Source of the DNA: Pectinatus brassicae
GTDB taxonomy: Bacteria; Bacillota; Negativicutes; Selenomonadales; Selenomonadaceae
Assembly: GCF_014201835.1 (NCBI RefSeq)
Contig: NZ_JACHFH010000010.1
Span: 1-64,000 of the forward strand
Reading direction: 5' to 3'
Length of the DNA: 64,000 nt
Below, one piece after another: positions 16,220 through 24,247 of this stretch. The notes under the pieces are model-generated. The model worked only from the letters and a program-made list of their open reading frames with translations. It did no database searches and was not told the origin of the DNA. The number at the start of each line of letters is the position of its first letter. Positions within the stretch are counted from its first letter, which is position 1. Made by a program: the position numbers and the translations under genes.

Positions 16220-17317
16220 ATGGAAAAAAATCAAGGCTTGGATAAAGAACAGGCATTGGAAAATGCTTTGAAACAAATAGAACGGGATTTCGGCAAAGGC
16301 TCAATAATGAAATTGGGCGAAGCGGCTGCTGATATGAACATTGAAGTCATTCATACAGGCAATCTAGCCCTTGATATCGCTTTGGGGGTAGGCGGACTGC
16401 CACGGGGACGTATTATAGAAATTTACGGACCGGAATCTTCGGGGAAAACAACGGTAGCGCTGCATGCAGTGGCAGAGGCACAAAAAATAGGCGGTGTAGC
16501 AGCTTTTATTGATGCTGAACATGCACTTGATCCGGTATATGCCAAAAAATTAGGTGTAGATATTGATAATTTATTAATTTCTCAACCAGATAATGGTGAG
16601 CAGGCTTTAGATATTGCTGATGCATTAGTGCGCAGCGGTGCTATTGATGTAGTGGTTGTCGATTCAGTAGCAGCTTTAGTGCCAAAAGCTGAAATTGAAG
16701 GTGAAATGGGCGATTCACATGTTGGTTTGCAGGCACGGCTTATGTCACAAGCTATGCGTAAATTAACAGGTTATATCAGCCGTTCCAAGACAACAGCTAT
16801 TTTTATTAATCAAATTCGTGAAAAAGTGGGTGTTATGTTTGGCAGCCCTGAAACTACGACTGGCGGTCGTGCTTTAAAATTTTATTCCACTATTCGGCTT
16901 GATGTTCGCAAGATTGATACAATAAAACAAGCTAATGAAGTTGTTGGTAATCGCACTAGGATAAAAGTTGTGAAAAATAAAGTGGCTCCACCGTTTAAAC
17001 AGGCTGAATTTGATATTATGTATGGTGAAGGCATTTCCCGGGAAGGTAATGTCATTGATTTAGGCGTTAATTTTGAAATTGTTGACAAAAGTGGTACATG
17101 GTATTCGTATGAAGGAACACGGCTGGGCCAAGGAAAAGAAAATGCTAAGGTGTTCCTGAAAGAAAATGCAGCACTTTGCCAGGAAATTGAAGATAAAATT
17201 CGTATAAAAGTTATGCCGCCAAATGAAACAATAGAAAAAGACAATAAAAAAAACCAGGAAAAAGCAAAAACAGTTGAGGCAAATACTAAGGTAAATGCAA
17301 ATGATCCTAAAAAGTAA
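16220..17317 (+). CDS. recA: Recombinase RecA
   Basis: RecA forms filaments on single-stranded DNA, drives homologous recombination and activates LexA cleavage. The 365-residue protein shows Walker A GPESSGKT (70-77), [10 protein letters not shown], the MAW-type core with [21 protein letters not shown], and loop L2 with [13 protein letters not shown]. The C-terminus is a Lys/Asn-rich tail. The ATG at 16220 has only a weak ribosome-binding site (AAGG or GGGA at a long distance). recX overlaps its end by 23 bases, so the repressor-like partner is translationally linked. Confidence 0.98.
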   Translation: MEKNQGLDKEQALENALKQIERDFGKGSIMKLGEAAADMNIEVIHTGNLALDIALGVGGLPRGRIIEIYGPESSGKTTVALHAVAEAQKIGGVAAFIDAEHALDPVYAKKLGVDIDNLLISQPDNGEQALDIADALVRSGAIDVVVVDSVAALVPKAEIEGEMGDSHVGLQARLMSQAMRKLTGYISRSKTTAIFINQIREKVGVMFGSPETTTGGRALKFYSTIRLDVRKIDTIKQANEVVGNRTRIKVVKNKVAPPFKQAEFDIMYGEGISREGNVIDLGVNFEIVDKSGTWYSYEGTRLGQGKENAKVFLKENAALCQEIEDKIRIKVMPPNETIEKDNKKNQEKAKTVEANTKVNANDPKK

Positions 17318-17753
17318 CAAATCAGCATTAGAAAAAGCTGTTGATTATTTGTCAATTCGTGATTATTCAGTAAAACAGCTGCGTGATAAATTATATCGCT
17401 GTTCTTATGATGAGCAGGAAATAAATGAGGCACTTGAAAAATTAAAGGCAAGACATTATTTAGATGATGCTCAATTATGTGCCAGACAGGCACAAGTGTA
17501 CTTGCGGGAAGAACGTTATAGTATTAAAGCATTGCAATTTAAATTGCTGGCGAAGGGATTTTCCAGTGAGATTGTTAATAATTGTCTCACTGCTGATTTT
17601 ACCGAGTACGAAAAAAGAGCAGTTATAAAAATTCTACCCAGTCGTTTAAGAAAAACGACAGACAGGGAAAAAAATATGCAGTATCTTTATCGCAAGGGAT
17701 TTTCTGTTGCCAGTATTCGATATGGGATAGATAAACTACTGAAAGAGGAATAA
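17295..17753 (+). CDS. recX: RecA regulator RecX
   Basis: RecX caps or inhibits RecA filaments. This 152-residue version has the three-helix repeats of the family: [22 protein letters not shown], a middle repeat with [11 protein letters not shown], and a C-terminal repeat ending [15 protein letters not shown]. Its length is normal for Firmicutes. It starts inside the recA end (a second ATG two codons later is equally possible) and is followed by a palindromic terminator. Position and sequence agree, so the call is secure. Confidence 0.93.
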   Translation: MQMILKSNKSALEKAVDYLSIRDYSVKQLRDKLYRCSYDEQEINEALEKLKARHYLDDAQLCARQAQVYLREERYSIKALQFKLLAKGFSSEIVNNCLTADFTEYEKRAVIKILPSRLRKTTDREKNMQYLYRKGFSVASIRYGIDKLLKEE

Positions 17754-17760
17754 AAAGCAC

Positions 17761-17800
17761 AAAGGCAGAAATAATATGCATATTGTTTCTGCCTTTACTT
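17761..17800 (+). terminator. Terminator of recA-recX
   Basis: AAAGGCAGAAA (17761-17771) pairs with TTTCTGCCTTT (17786-17796), and the bases between them also pair almost completely. The T-run is contained in the stem (CTTTACTTTA), so efficiency may be moderate. The remaining gap to guaB holds its promoter and nothing else recognised. Confidence 0.65.
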
Positions 17801-17903
17801 TACCCAAATACTGAACCTGAAAGCAAAGTGTACAGATGTAAATGAAATAAAGCTATGCTGTGATGCGCAGGATAATTATTTAGTAGTTTTTTGAGAGAAA
17901 ATG

Positions 17904-17933
17904 TTGACAAATATTAAATAAAAGTACTATTAT
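17904..17933 (+). promoter_or_regulatory. Promoter of guaB
   Basis: TTGACA and TATTAT are spaced by 18 bases; the expected start is about 30 bases before the GTG at 17971. No riboswitch-like fold was recognised in the leader. Confidence 0.7.
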
Positions 17934-17970
17934 TTATACAAATCAAATTTACAGAAAAGGAGAATGTAAC

Positions 17971-19476
17971 GTGGCATATTATTTTGAAGAACCAGCGCAT
18001 ACGTTTGGTGAATATCTATTGGTTCCTGGTTATTCATCTGACAAATGTATTCCTGCTAATGTTTCTCTTCAAACCCCGTTGGTAAAATTTAAAAAAGGGG
18101 AAGAGCCCAAAATCAAATTAAATGTCCCTATGACATCAGCAATAATGCAGGCTGTATCAAATGATACTATGGCGATAGCTTTGGCTAAAGAGGGCGGCGT
18201 ATCATTTATATTTGGTTCGCAGTCAATTGAAAGTCAAGCTGAAATGGTTACTAGGGTTAAAAATTATAAATCTGGTTTTGTAAATAGTGATTCCAATATT
18301 AAACCAACCACTACTTTAGGGGAGATTTTGGAATTAAAAGATAAAACGGGACATTCTACTATGGCTGTTACTGACGATGGTACTGCTACCGGTAAATTAG
18401 TGGGTATTGTCACCAGCCGTGATTATCGTATTACACGCATGACTTTGGATGCGCAGGCTAAGGATTTTATGACGCCTTTTGCCAAATTAATTTATGCTGA
18501 TGCTGAAACGACAAATTTATCACAGGCAAATGATATGATTTGGGATAATAAACTCAATATGCTGCCATTAATTGATAAAAACCAGCGTCTTCGTTATATG
18601 GTATTTCGCAAGGATTATACTGATAACAAAGAAAATAAATTAGAATTAATCGATTGCAAGAAACGTTATGTGGTAGGGGCTGGCATAAATACACGTGATT
18701 ATGCCCAACGTGTACCGGCGCTGCTTAAGGCTGGCGCTGATGTACTTTGTATTGATTCATCAGAAGGATTTAGTGAATGGCAGAGCATTACATTAAAATA
18801 CATTCATGAAAACTTTGGCGAAGATATAAAAGTTGGTGCGGGAAATGTTGTTGATGCTGAGGGTTTTCGTTTTTTAGCCGAAGCAGGTGCTGATTTTATT
18901 AAGGTTGGTATTGGCGGCGGTTCTATTTGTATTACTCGCGAAACTAAGGGTATTGGACGTGGACAGGCTACTGCAGTAATTGATGTGGCTAGAGCGCGTG
19001 ACGAATATTTCCGTGAAACGGGAATTTATATTCCTATTTGTTCAGATGGCGGTATCGTACATGATTATCATATGACACTGGCTTTGGCTATGGGATCTGA
19101 TTTTATGATGCTAGGTCGTTATTTCTCACGTTTTGATGAAAGTCCGACTAATAAAGTGCGCATAAATGGAACATACTATAAAGAATATTGGGGCGAAGGT
19201 TCCAATAGAGCACGTAATTGGCAGCGTTATGATATGGGCGGCGATAAGAAATTATCCTTTGAAGAAGGTGTAGACTCTTATGTTCCGTATGCTGGTCCAT
19301 TGAAAGATAATGTGGGCCTGGCTTTGAGTAAGATGCGCTCGACAATGTGTAACTGCGGTGCTTTATCAATAAAAGAATTTCAGGAAAAGGCTAAATTAAC
19401 CTTGGTTTCTTCAACGAGTATTGTTGAAGGCGGCTCACATGATGTTATTCTAAAAGATCAATTTTCCCATGAATAA
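17971..19476 (+). CDS. guaB: IMP dehydrogenase
   Basis: This enzyme oxidises IMP to XMP, the committed step to GMP. The 501-residue protein has the TIM-barrel start with [11 protein letters not shown], a CBS-pair insertion (about residues 100-225, with GIVTSRDYR and NMLPLID) and the catalytic loop [18 protein letters not shown] with Cys320. The loop differs from the common GPGSICTTR form and belongs to a distinct IMPDH subfamily known in anaerobes. The CBS domains argue against a GMP reductase. The GTG start has AAGGAG six bases upstream. The gene has its own promoter and terminator. Confidence 0.93.
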   Translation: MAYYFEEPAHTFGEYLLVPGYSSDKCIPANVSLQTPLVKFKKGEEPKIKLNVPMTSAIMQAVSNDTMAIALAKEGGVSFIFGSQSIESQAEMVTRVKNYKSGFVNSDSNIKPTTTLGEILELKDKTGHSTMAVTDDGTATGKLVGIVTSRDYRITRMTLDAQAKDFMTPFAKLIYADAETTNLSQANDMIWDNKLNMLPLIDKNQRLRYMVFRKDYTDNKENKLELIDCKKRYVVGAGINTRDYAQRVPALLKAGADVLCIDSSEGFSEWQSITLKYIHENFGEDIKVGAGNVVDAEGFRFLAEAGADFIKVGIGGGSICITRETKGIGRGQATAVIDVARARDEYFRETGIYIPICSDGGIVHDYHMTLALAMGSDFMMLGRYFSRFDESPTNKVRINGTYYKEYWGEGSNRARNWQRYDMGGDKKLSFEEGVDSYVPYAGPLKDNVGLALSKMRSTMCNCGALSIKEFQEKAKLTLVSSTSIVEGGSHDVILKDQFSHE

Positions 19477-19501
19477 TATAATGTAATTATGGTATAATGA
19501 A

Positions 19502-19535
19502 AACAGTCATTGCGGTTAGGCAATGGCTGTTTTTA
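19502..19535 (+). terminator. Terminator of guaB
   Basis: AACAGTCATTGC pairs with GCAATGGCTGTT (one T-G wobble) around GGTTAG, with a run of five T. A TATAAT at about 19493-19498 just precedes it and could serve thyX, in which case the transcript would start within the hairpin. Confidence 0.8.
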
Positions 19536-19552
19536 GTAAACGGGGGATTATT

Positions 19553-20239
19553 ATGAAAATAAATTTAATAAAATATACTAAAGAACCGGAACGAACCGTG
19601 GCAATGGCGGCACGGTTATGTTATTCTCCAGTAGGCGCGGCAGAATTAGAAGAAAAAATGACTGACGAACAGGTTGAAAAACTTGTAAAGAAAATTGTCA
19701 GCATGGGGCATGCGTCAACGCTGGAACATGTAAGCTTTACTTTTGCCATTGAAGGTATATCAAGAGTGCTTACACATCAATTGGTTCGACATCGCATAGC
19801 TTCTTATTCACAGCAGTCACAGCGGTATGTCGCAGAACATGATTTTGAATATATTATGCCAGCCTCAATAGCTAAAAATGAACAGGCTAAAGAAAAATTT
19901 ACAGCATTGATGGATAGTATAAGAAAAACCTATGATGAATTTTCCGAGATGGGAATTCCTAAAGAGGATGCCCGCTATGTTTTGTCCAATGCCACTGAGA
20001 CAAAGATAGTAGCTACGTTTAATGCTCGCTCGTTACTGCACTTTTTCTCTTTGCGCTGCTGCAATAGGGCCCAATGGGAAATAAGAGCGATGGCTAATAT
20101 GATGCTGAAGGAAGTAAAAAAAGTTGCTCCGCTATTATTTAAAAATGCTGGACCGTCCTGTGTCGAAACAGGTGTATGCCACGAAGGGGATATGACCTGT
20201 GGTTTGTTTGAACAAATGATAAAATTACGTGAGGAATAA
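19553..20239 (+). CDS. thyX: Flavin-dependent thymidylate synthase ThyX
   Basis: ThyX methylates dUMP to dTMP with methylene-tetrahydrofolate and FAD/NADPH. The 228-residue protein has the family signature around [14 protein letters not shown] (Arg79 to Tyr92) and the FAD-binding [11 protein letters not shown] stretch. The ATG at 19553 is chosen because an in-frame ATG ten codons earlier lies inside the guaB terminator hairpin; GGGGGA precedes the chosen start. rlmB begins 3 bases after its stop, giving a thyX-rlmB-NYN nuclease operon as in many Firmicutes. Confidence 0.95.
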   Translation: MKINLIKYTKEPERTVAMAARLCYSPVGAAELEEKMTDEQVEKLVKKIVSMGHASTLEHVSFTFAIEGISRVLTHQLVRHRIASYSQQSQRYVAEHDFEYIMPASIAKNEQAKEKFTALMDSIRKTYDEFSEMGIPKEDARYVLSNATETKIVATFNARSLLHFFSLRCCNRAQWEIRAMANMMLKEVKKVAPLLFKNAGPSCVETGVCHEGDMTCGLFEQMIKLREE

Positions 20240-20242
20240 GCA

Positions 20243-21268
20243 ATGAGAAAAACAAATTTTTCCAACAATAAAAATAATAGAAATAACGATAAAATGGGTA
20301 AAGTAAGTAATAAATCTGCAAGAAATGGTGCAAGGACAGGCAGATCAAATGAAGAAGAAGTACGTTTCACTGGGAAAAAAAGCAGTACCAGCCGCGGTGA
20401 AAATAAATTCCAGGGGAAATCATCTCGCGATAGGGATTATAATAAAAAAGACAAAAATTATAATAAGGACAGAGAATATAAAAAGAAAAATGATTTTGTA
20501 ATAAAAGAAGCGGCAGAAGAACCAGCTGAGATTTCGCCGGACATATTAATCGGTCGTAATGCTGTACGGGAGGCACTTAAAAATGACCGCACCATAAATA
20601 AATTATTGGTGGCAGAAAATGCGCATGGTGGTTCTTTGCAGGAAATAATCGGCATGGCCAGAAAAAATAAAATTATTGTTCAGACAGTAAGTCAAAACAA
20701 ATTGGATTTATTATCAGCAGGTGGACGCAATCAAGGAATACTCGCATATACTCCGCCAGTTGATTATGCTGAACTTGAGGACGTTTTGGAAAAAGTAAAA
20801 CAAAGTGGAGAGGTTCCATTTTTTGTTCTGCTTGATGAACTGGAAGATCCGCACAATTTAGGTGCAATTTTACGAACGGCTGATGCTGCTGGTGTTCATG
20901 GTATTATAATTTCTAAACGGCGCAGCTGCCCTTTATCTTCAACTGTGGCTAAAACTTCTGCTGGTGCTGTTGAATATGTACCGGTTATGCGCGTTAATAA
21001 TGTTAATCAGACACTTACTCGTTTGCAAGAGGAAGGATTTTGGGCAGTAGGCGCCGAGGCTGCTGGAGAAACTTTTTATTATGAAGCTGACTTAACAGGT
21101 CCATTAGTATTGGTTATAGGCAGTGAAGGTAAGGGAATAAGCAATTTAGTCAGCAAAAATTGTGACTTTTTAGTAAAGATACCGATGCATGGTCGTGTAA
21201 ATTCGCTTAATGCTTCCAATGCAGCTGCTATTATGATGTATGAGGCTGTAAAGCAGCGTACTAAATAA
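20243..21268 (+). CDS. rlmB: 23S rRNA 2'-O-methyltransferase RlmB (SpoU/TrmH family)
   Basis: RlmB-type enzymes methylate the 2'-hydroxyl of a 23S rRNA guanosine. The 341-residue protein carries the substrate-binding domain (IGRNAVREAL near residue 101) and the SPOUT catalytic domain with its three motifs: DPHNLGAILRTADAAG, LVIGSEGKGIS and IPMHGRVNSLNASNAAAI. An extra N-terminal tail of about 90 residues is strongly basic, rich in Lys, Arg and Asn, and probably disordered, perhaps for RNA binding. The gene lies between thyX and the NYN nuclease gene. The exact target position is assumed from orthology. Confidence 0.92.
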   Translation: MRKTNFSNNKNNRNNDKMGKVSNKSARNGARTGRSNEEEVRFTGKKSSTSRGENKFQGKSSRDRDYNKKDKNYNKDREYKKKNDFVIKEAAEEPAEISPDILIGRNAVREALKNDRTINKLLVAENAHGGSLQEIIGMARKNKIIVQTVSQNKLDLLSAGGRNQGILAYTPPVDYAELEDVLEKVKQSGEVPFFVLLDELEDPHNLGAILRTADAAGVHGIIISKRRSCPLSSTVAKTSAGAVEYVPVMRVNNVNQTLTRLQEEGFWAVGAEAAGETFYYEADLTGPLVLVIGSEGKGISNLVSKNCDFLVKIPMHGRVNSLNASNAAAIMMYEAVKQRTK

Positions 21269-21282
21269 GGAGAGTATGATGT

Positions 21283-21825
21283 ATGCGAAAAGCTCCGTGG
21301 GCACATCTTATTGTTGATGGATATAATGTAATAAATTGTTGGACGGAATTAGCACGAATGGCATTTGATTTGGAACATGCCCGTGATCATTTGGTGCAGC
21401 TGTTATTAGAATATGGTTCATATGAACATTATGATGTAACGGTGGTTTTTGATGCACTATATACATCCTCCAAACAATCCAGTGACGAAATAAATAAGCA
21501 TTTTACTATTGTTTATACGAAGAAAAAGGAAACGGCAGACAGCTATATTGAAAGATTGGCTTATGAATCGGTACGCGATGGCAGGGATGTTTTTGTAGTT
21601 ACTTCTGATGGTGCGGAACAAAATGCTATATTGGGTGCCGGCGCCTATCGTATGACTGTAAAGGAACTACGCAGGGCTGTATATAAAAATAAAAAACATT
21701 TACGAAAAAATTATGATGCTAAGACTGATGTTTCTTTACATCGAAATGAAGTGGCAGATAGAATTGATCCATTGGTGCTGGATAAGCTAAATTTATTGCG
21801 CAAGAAAAATGACAATGATTTATGA
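21283..21825 (+). CDS. NYN-domain ribonuclease (YacP/Rae1-like)
   Basis: This 180-residue protein is a PIN-like NYN nuclease. The acidic metal-binding residues appear in LIVDGYNVIN (Asp11), VVFDALYT and VVTSDGAEQN. B. subtilis Rae1 (YacP) cleaves mRNA in the ribosomal A site, and the thyX/rlmB neighbourhood matches the yacO-yacP order. The ATG at 21283 has AGGAGA nine bases upstream; two nearby ATGs are out of frame. The family is clear, but Rae1 function in this lineage is inferred. Confidence 0.88.
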   Translation: MRKAPWAHLIVDGYNVINCWTELARMAFDLEHARDHLVQLLLEYGSYEHYDVTVVFDALYTSSKQSSDEINKHFTIVYTKKKETADSYIERLAYESVRDGRDVFVVTSDGAEQNAILGAGAYRMTVKELRRAVYKNKKHLRKNYDAKTDVSLHRNEVADRIDPLVLDKLNLLRKKNDNDL

Positions 21826-21831
21826 TTTTAT

Positions 21832-21870
21832 AGCAAAAATGTGGCTTCCATGTTTGCTTTTGCTTATTTT
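21832..21870 (+). terminator. Possible terminator after the NYN nuclease gene
   Basis: AGCAAAAATGTGG can pair imperfectly with CCATGTTTGCT around CTT, followed by T-rich sequence. The stem has a bulge and a mismatch. Confidence 0.4.
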
Positions 21871-21942
21871 TAAAGTATACAGTAGCAGCTGAAATAGTCT
21901 TATCTAGTAGTTTTTTTTCGATATATTTGTTTGGTAGTTTAG

Positions 21943-21971
21943 TTTACATTTATTTAATCTAGTGATATAAT
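21943..21971 (+). promoter_or_regulatory. Promoter of the rimP-nusA-infB operon
   Basis: TTTACA and TATAAT are spaced by 17 bases; the expected start is near 21978, about 75 bases before rimP. Confidence 0.75.
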
Positions 21972-21996
21972 AGTAATATCAACTTAAGCATGTATT

Positions 21997-22025
21997 TAAA
22001 GAGTGGGTGGCAAACCCACTCTTTA
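21997..22025 (+). promoter_or_regulatory. Strong hairpin in the rimP leader
   Basis: TAAAGAGTGGGT pairs perfectly with ACCCACTCTTTA (12 bp) around GGCAA, inside the short 5' leader. No T-run follows, so it is not a simple terminator. It could protect the 5' end or act in autogenous control by the operon's RNA-binding products (NusA, RimP), which is inference. Confidence 0.6.
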
Positions 22026-22053
22026 GTATTATAAGGATTTTTAGGAGGAAGCA

Positions 22054-22500
22054 ATGGCTGGACAAATAGAAACAAAAGCGGAAAAGCTGGTACAGGATTT
22101 GCTTTTGAATACAGAATATGAATTAGTCGATATTGAATATATAAAAGAAAAAAATTGGTATTTGCGTATTTATATCGATAAAGATGGCGGTATTGATTTA
22201 GATGATTGCCAAAAACTCAGTCATGAAATTGACGATGAGATTGAAAAGCAAAATATCATCAAAGATAGTTATATTTTGGAAATATCATCGCCAGGACTTG
22301 ACCGCCAGTTGAAAAAAGACCGTGATTTTGAGCGGGAATTGGGAAAAGATATTGATATAGTTACTTATACACGCATTGATGGCAAAAAGAAATTCACCGG
22401 GAAATTAACTGCTTTTAATGCTGAATCAGTAACAATTGATGAAGATTTTATTATTTTGCGTTCGCAGATATCATCAGTGCGTTTGCATATTGATTTTTGA
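22054..22500 (+). CDS. rimP: Ribosome maturation factor RimP
   Basis: RimP assists assembly of the 30S subunit. The 148-residue protein shows the N-terminal alpha/beta domain with LVDIEYIKE and the conserved ISSPGLDR motif, followed by the SH3-like C-terminal barrel with GKKKFTGKL. The length is usual. AGGAGG precedes the ATG closely. It is the first gene of the large translation operon and is followed 20 bases later by nusA. Confidence 0.95.
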   Translation: MAGQIETKAEKLVQDLLLNTEYELVDIEYIKEKNWYLRIYIDKDGGIDLDDCQKLSHEIDDEIEKQNIIKDSYILEISSPGLDRQLKKDRDFERELGKDIDIVTYTRIDGKKKFTGKLTAFNAESVTIDEDFIILRSQISSVRLHIDF

Positions 22501-22520
22501 GTTATTAGGAGGATATAGAG

Positions 22521-23630
22521 TTGGCTACTAAAAATAAGGGCTTTTTAGAAGCTTTTGAAGAAGTTGGCAAAGAAAAGGGCATTGCACTGGAAGTATTGTT
22601 TGATGCTATTGAAGCAGCACTAATTTCTGCTTATAAGAGAAATTTTAATTCTGCACAAAATGTGCGTGTAGCACTTGATCGTACAACCGGGGAATTTCAT
22701 GTATATTCGGTTAAAAATGTTGTTGAAGAATTGGAAAATGATATAACTGAAATTTCTTTAGCAGATGCTAAGCGTATTCACAATGACTATGCTGTTGGTG
22801 ATGTTATAGAAACCGAAATTACACCGGCTAATTTTGGCCGTATTGCTGCTCAAACAGCTAAACAGGTTGTTGTTCAAAGAATACGTGAAGCTGAGCGCGG
22901 AAATATTTATGATGAATATTCCAGTCGGGCTAACGATATTTTGACAGGTATAATACAGCGTATTGAAGGCAAAAATGTTATCATTGATTTGGGAAAAACA
23001 GAAGCTATATTGACACCTGCTGAACAAATTTCTTTGGAAAAATATGAACCAAATGAAAGACTTAAACTCTACATTGTTGAGGTTAAGAAAACTACTAAGG
23101 GACCGCAGATTTTATTATCACGCACGCATCCAGGTTTATTGAAACGGTTATTTGAATTAGAAGTACCGGAAATAAGCGATGGTATGGTTGAAATTAAATC
23201 TGTAGCCAGAGAACCAGGCATGCGCTCGAAAATTGCTGTTTATTCTAAGGATGAAGCTATTGATGCTGTAGGTTCCTGTGTAGGACAAAAAGGTCTGCGT
23301 GTGCAGGCAATTGTCGATGAGCTGCGTGGTGAAAAAATTGATATCGTAAAATGGAATCAAGACCCAGCTACATATATAGCAAATGCTTTAAGCCCGGCTA
23401 AAGTTGTTTCTGTTGCCATAAAAGAGGATGAAAAAATTTCTAAGGTAGTTGTGCCTGATTATCAATTGTCTTTGGCAATAGGCAAAGAGGGACAAAATGC
23501 TCGTTTGGCAGCAAAGCTTACTGGTTGGAAAATAGATATAAAAAGCGAATCACAAGCGGCTGAATCTGGGATGGATGAAGGTATGGAAGTTATAAACGTA
23601 ATAGGTGAAGAATCTTTTTCCGTTGATTAA
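22521..23630 (+). CDS. nusA: Transcription termination/antitermination factor NusA
   Basis: NusA binds RNA polymerase and modulates pausing, termination and rRNA antitermination. The 369-residue protein has the N-terminal polymerase-binding domain (1 to ~125), an S1 domain (~135-200), and KH1 and KH2 ([13 protein letters not shown] and [19 protein letters not shown]). It lacks the C-terminal acidic repeats of E. coli NusA, as is normal in Firmicutes. The start codon is TTG with AGGAGG upstream. The gene sits between rimP and rnpM. Confidence 0.97.
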   Translation: MATKNKGFLEAFEEVGKEKGIALEVLFDAIEAALISAYKRNFNSAQNVRVALDRTTGEFHVYSVKNVVEELENDITEISLADAKRIHNDYAVGDVIETEITPANFGRIAAQTAKQVVVQRIREAERGNIYDEYSSRANDILTGIIQRIEGKNVIIDLGKTEAILTPAEQISLEKYEPNERLKLYIVEVKKTTKGPQILLSRTHPGLLKRLFELEVPEISDGMVEIKSVAREPGMRSKIAVYSKDEAIDAVGSCVGQKGLRVQAIVDELRGEKIDIVKWNQDPATYIANALSPAKVVSVAIKEDEKISKVVVPDYQLSLAIGKEGQNARLAAKLTGWKIDIKSESQAAESGMDEGMEVINVIGEESFSVD

Positions 23631-23647
23631 TATCTAAGGAGAACAAA

Positions 23648-23920
23648 ATGGCTGTAAAAAAAATTCCAGAACGAATGTGTGTTGGCTGTCATCAAAATCA
23701 TAGCAAAAAAGAACTTATACGAATAGTCAGAACCCCGGAAGGTGAGTTTCAGATTGATACAACTGGTAAAAAATCTGGTAGGGGTGCATATATTTGTCCT
23801 AAGATGGAATGCTTAGAGGCAGCTATTAAGGGACATAAATTAGAAAAATCTTTTAAGAGTAAAATAGATAATAGTATATATGAAAAATTGAAAGCGGGAT
23901 TTTCAGATATAGATGGATAA
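23648..23920 (+). CDS. rnpM: RNase P modulator RnpM (YlxR)
   Basis: This 90-residue YlxR-family protein has the conserved PERMCVGCH start and GRGAYIC, the nucleic-acid-binding core of the family. B. subtilis YlxR was shown to bind and modulate RNase P and renamed RnpM. The AAGGAGA site lies six bases before the ATG. It ends 8 bases inside ylxQ, so the two are translationally coupled. Confidence 0.93.
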   Translation: MAVKKIPERMCVGCHQNHSKKELIRIVRTPEGEFQIDTTGKKSGRGAYICPKMECLEAAIKGHKLEKSFKSKIDNSIYEKLKAGFSDIDG

Positions 23921-24233
23921 TGTGCAGCAAAAATTAATGAATCTGCTTAGCATGGCGGCACGGGCCAATAAACTTATGGCCGGTGATTTTGCTGTCAGTA
24001 AAGCTATAGAAAATAATAAGATACAATTATTATTGATTGCTTGTGATACAGCAGAAAAAAGCAAAAAAGAATATGAGAAAATAGCACTAAGTGCGGGTGT
24101 TGCTTTAAAGATTATACCAATAGAAAAGCAGCTTTTGGGTAATAATATAGGTAAAACAGAACGTGCGGCAATTGCCATATGTGACAGGGGTTTTGCTAAA
24201 GCAATAACTAAAATATTAGATGACATCAGCTAA
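23913..24233 (+). CDS. L7Ae-family RNA-binding protein YlxQ
   Basis: The 106-residue protein is a bacterial L7Ae/L30e-fold member (YlxQ), expected to bind kink-turn RNA. Family landmarks are [19 protein letters not shown] and the [17 protein letters not shown] region. It overlaps rnpM by 8 bases and precedes infB by 14. The role of YlxQ in ribosome or RNase P biology is not settled. Confidence 0.92.
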   Translation: MDNVQQKLMNLLSMAARANKLMAGDFAVSKAIENNKIQLLLIACDTAEKSKKEYEKIALSAGVALKIIPIEKQLLGNNIGKTERAAIAICDRGFAKAITKILDDIS

Positions 24234-24247
24234 ATGGGGGTGGATCG

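Noticed and set aside
16882-17493. 203-codon open frame antisense to recA/recX
   Set aside because: It overlaps two well-supported genes and shows random hydrophobic composition.
17754-17970. Riboswitch before guaB
   Set aside because: Apart from the recX terminator and the promoter, no purine-aptamer-like three-way junction or conserved core was seen.
17971-19476. GMP reductase instead of IMP dehydrogenase
   Set aside because: The CBS-pair insertion and length of 501 residues fit IMP dehydrogenase; GMP reductases lack the CBS domains.
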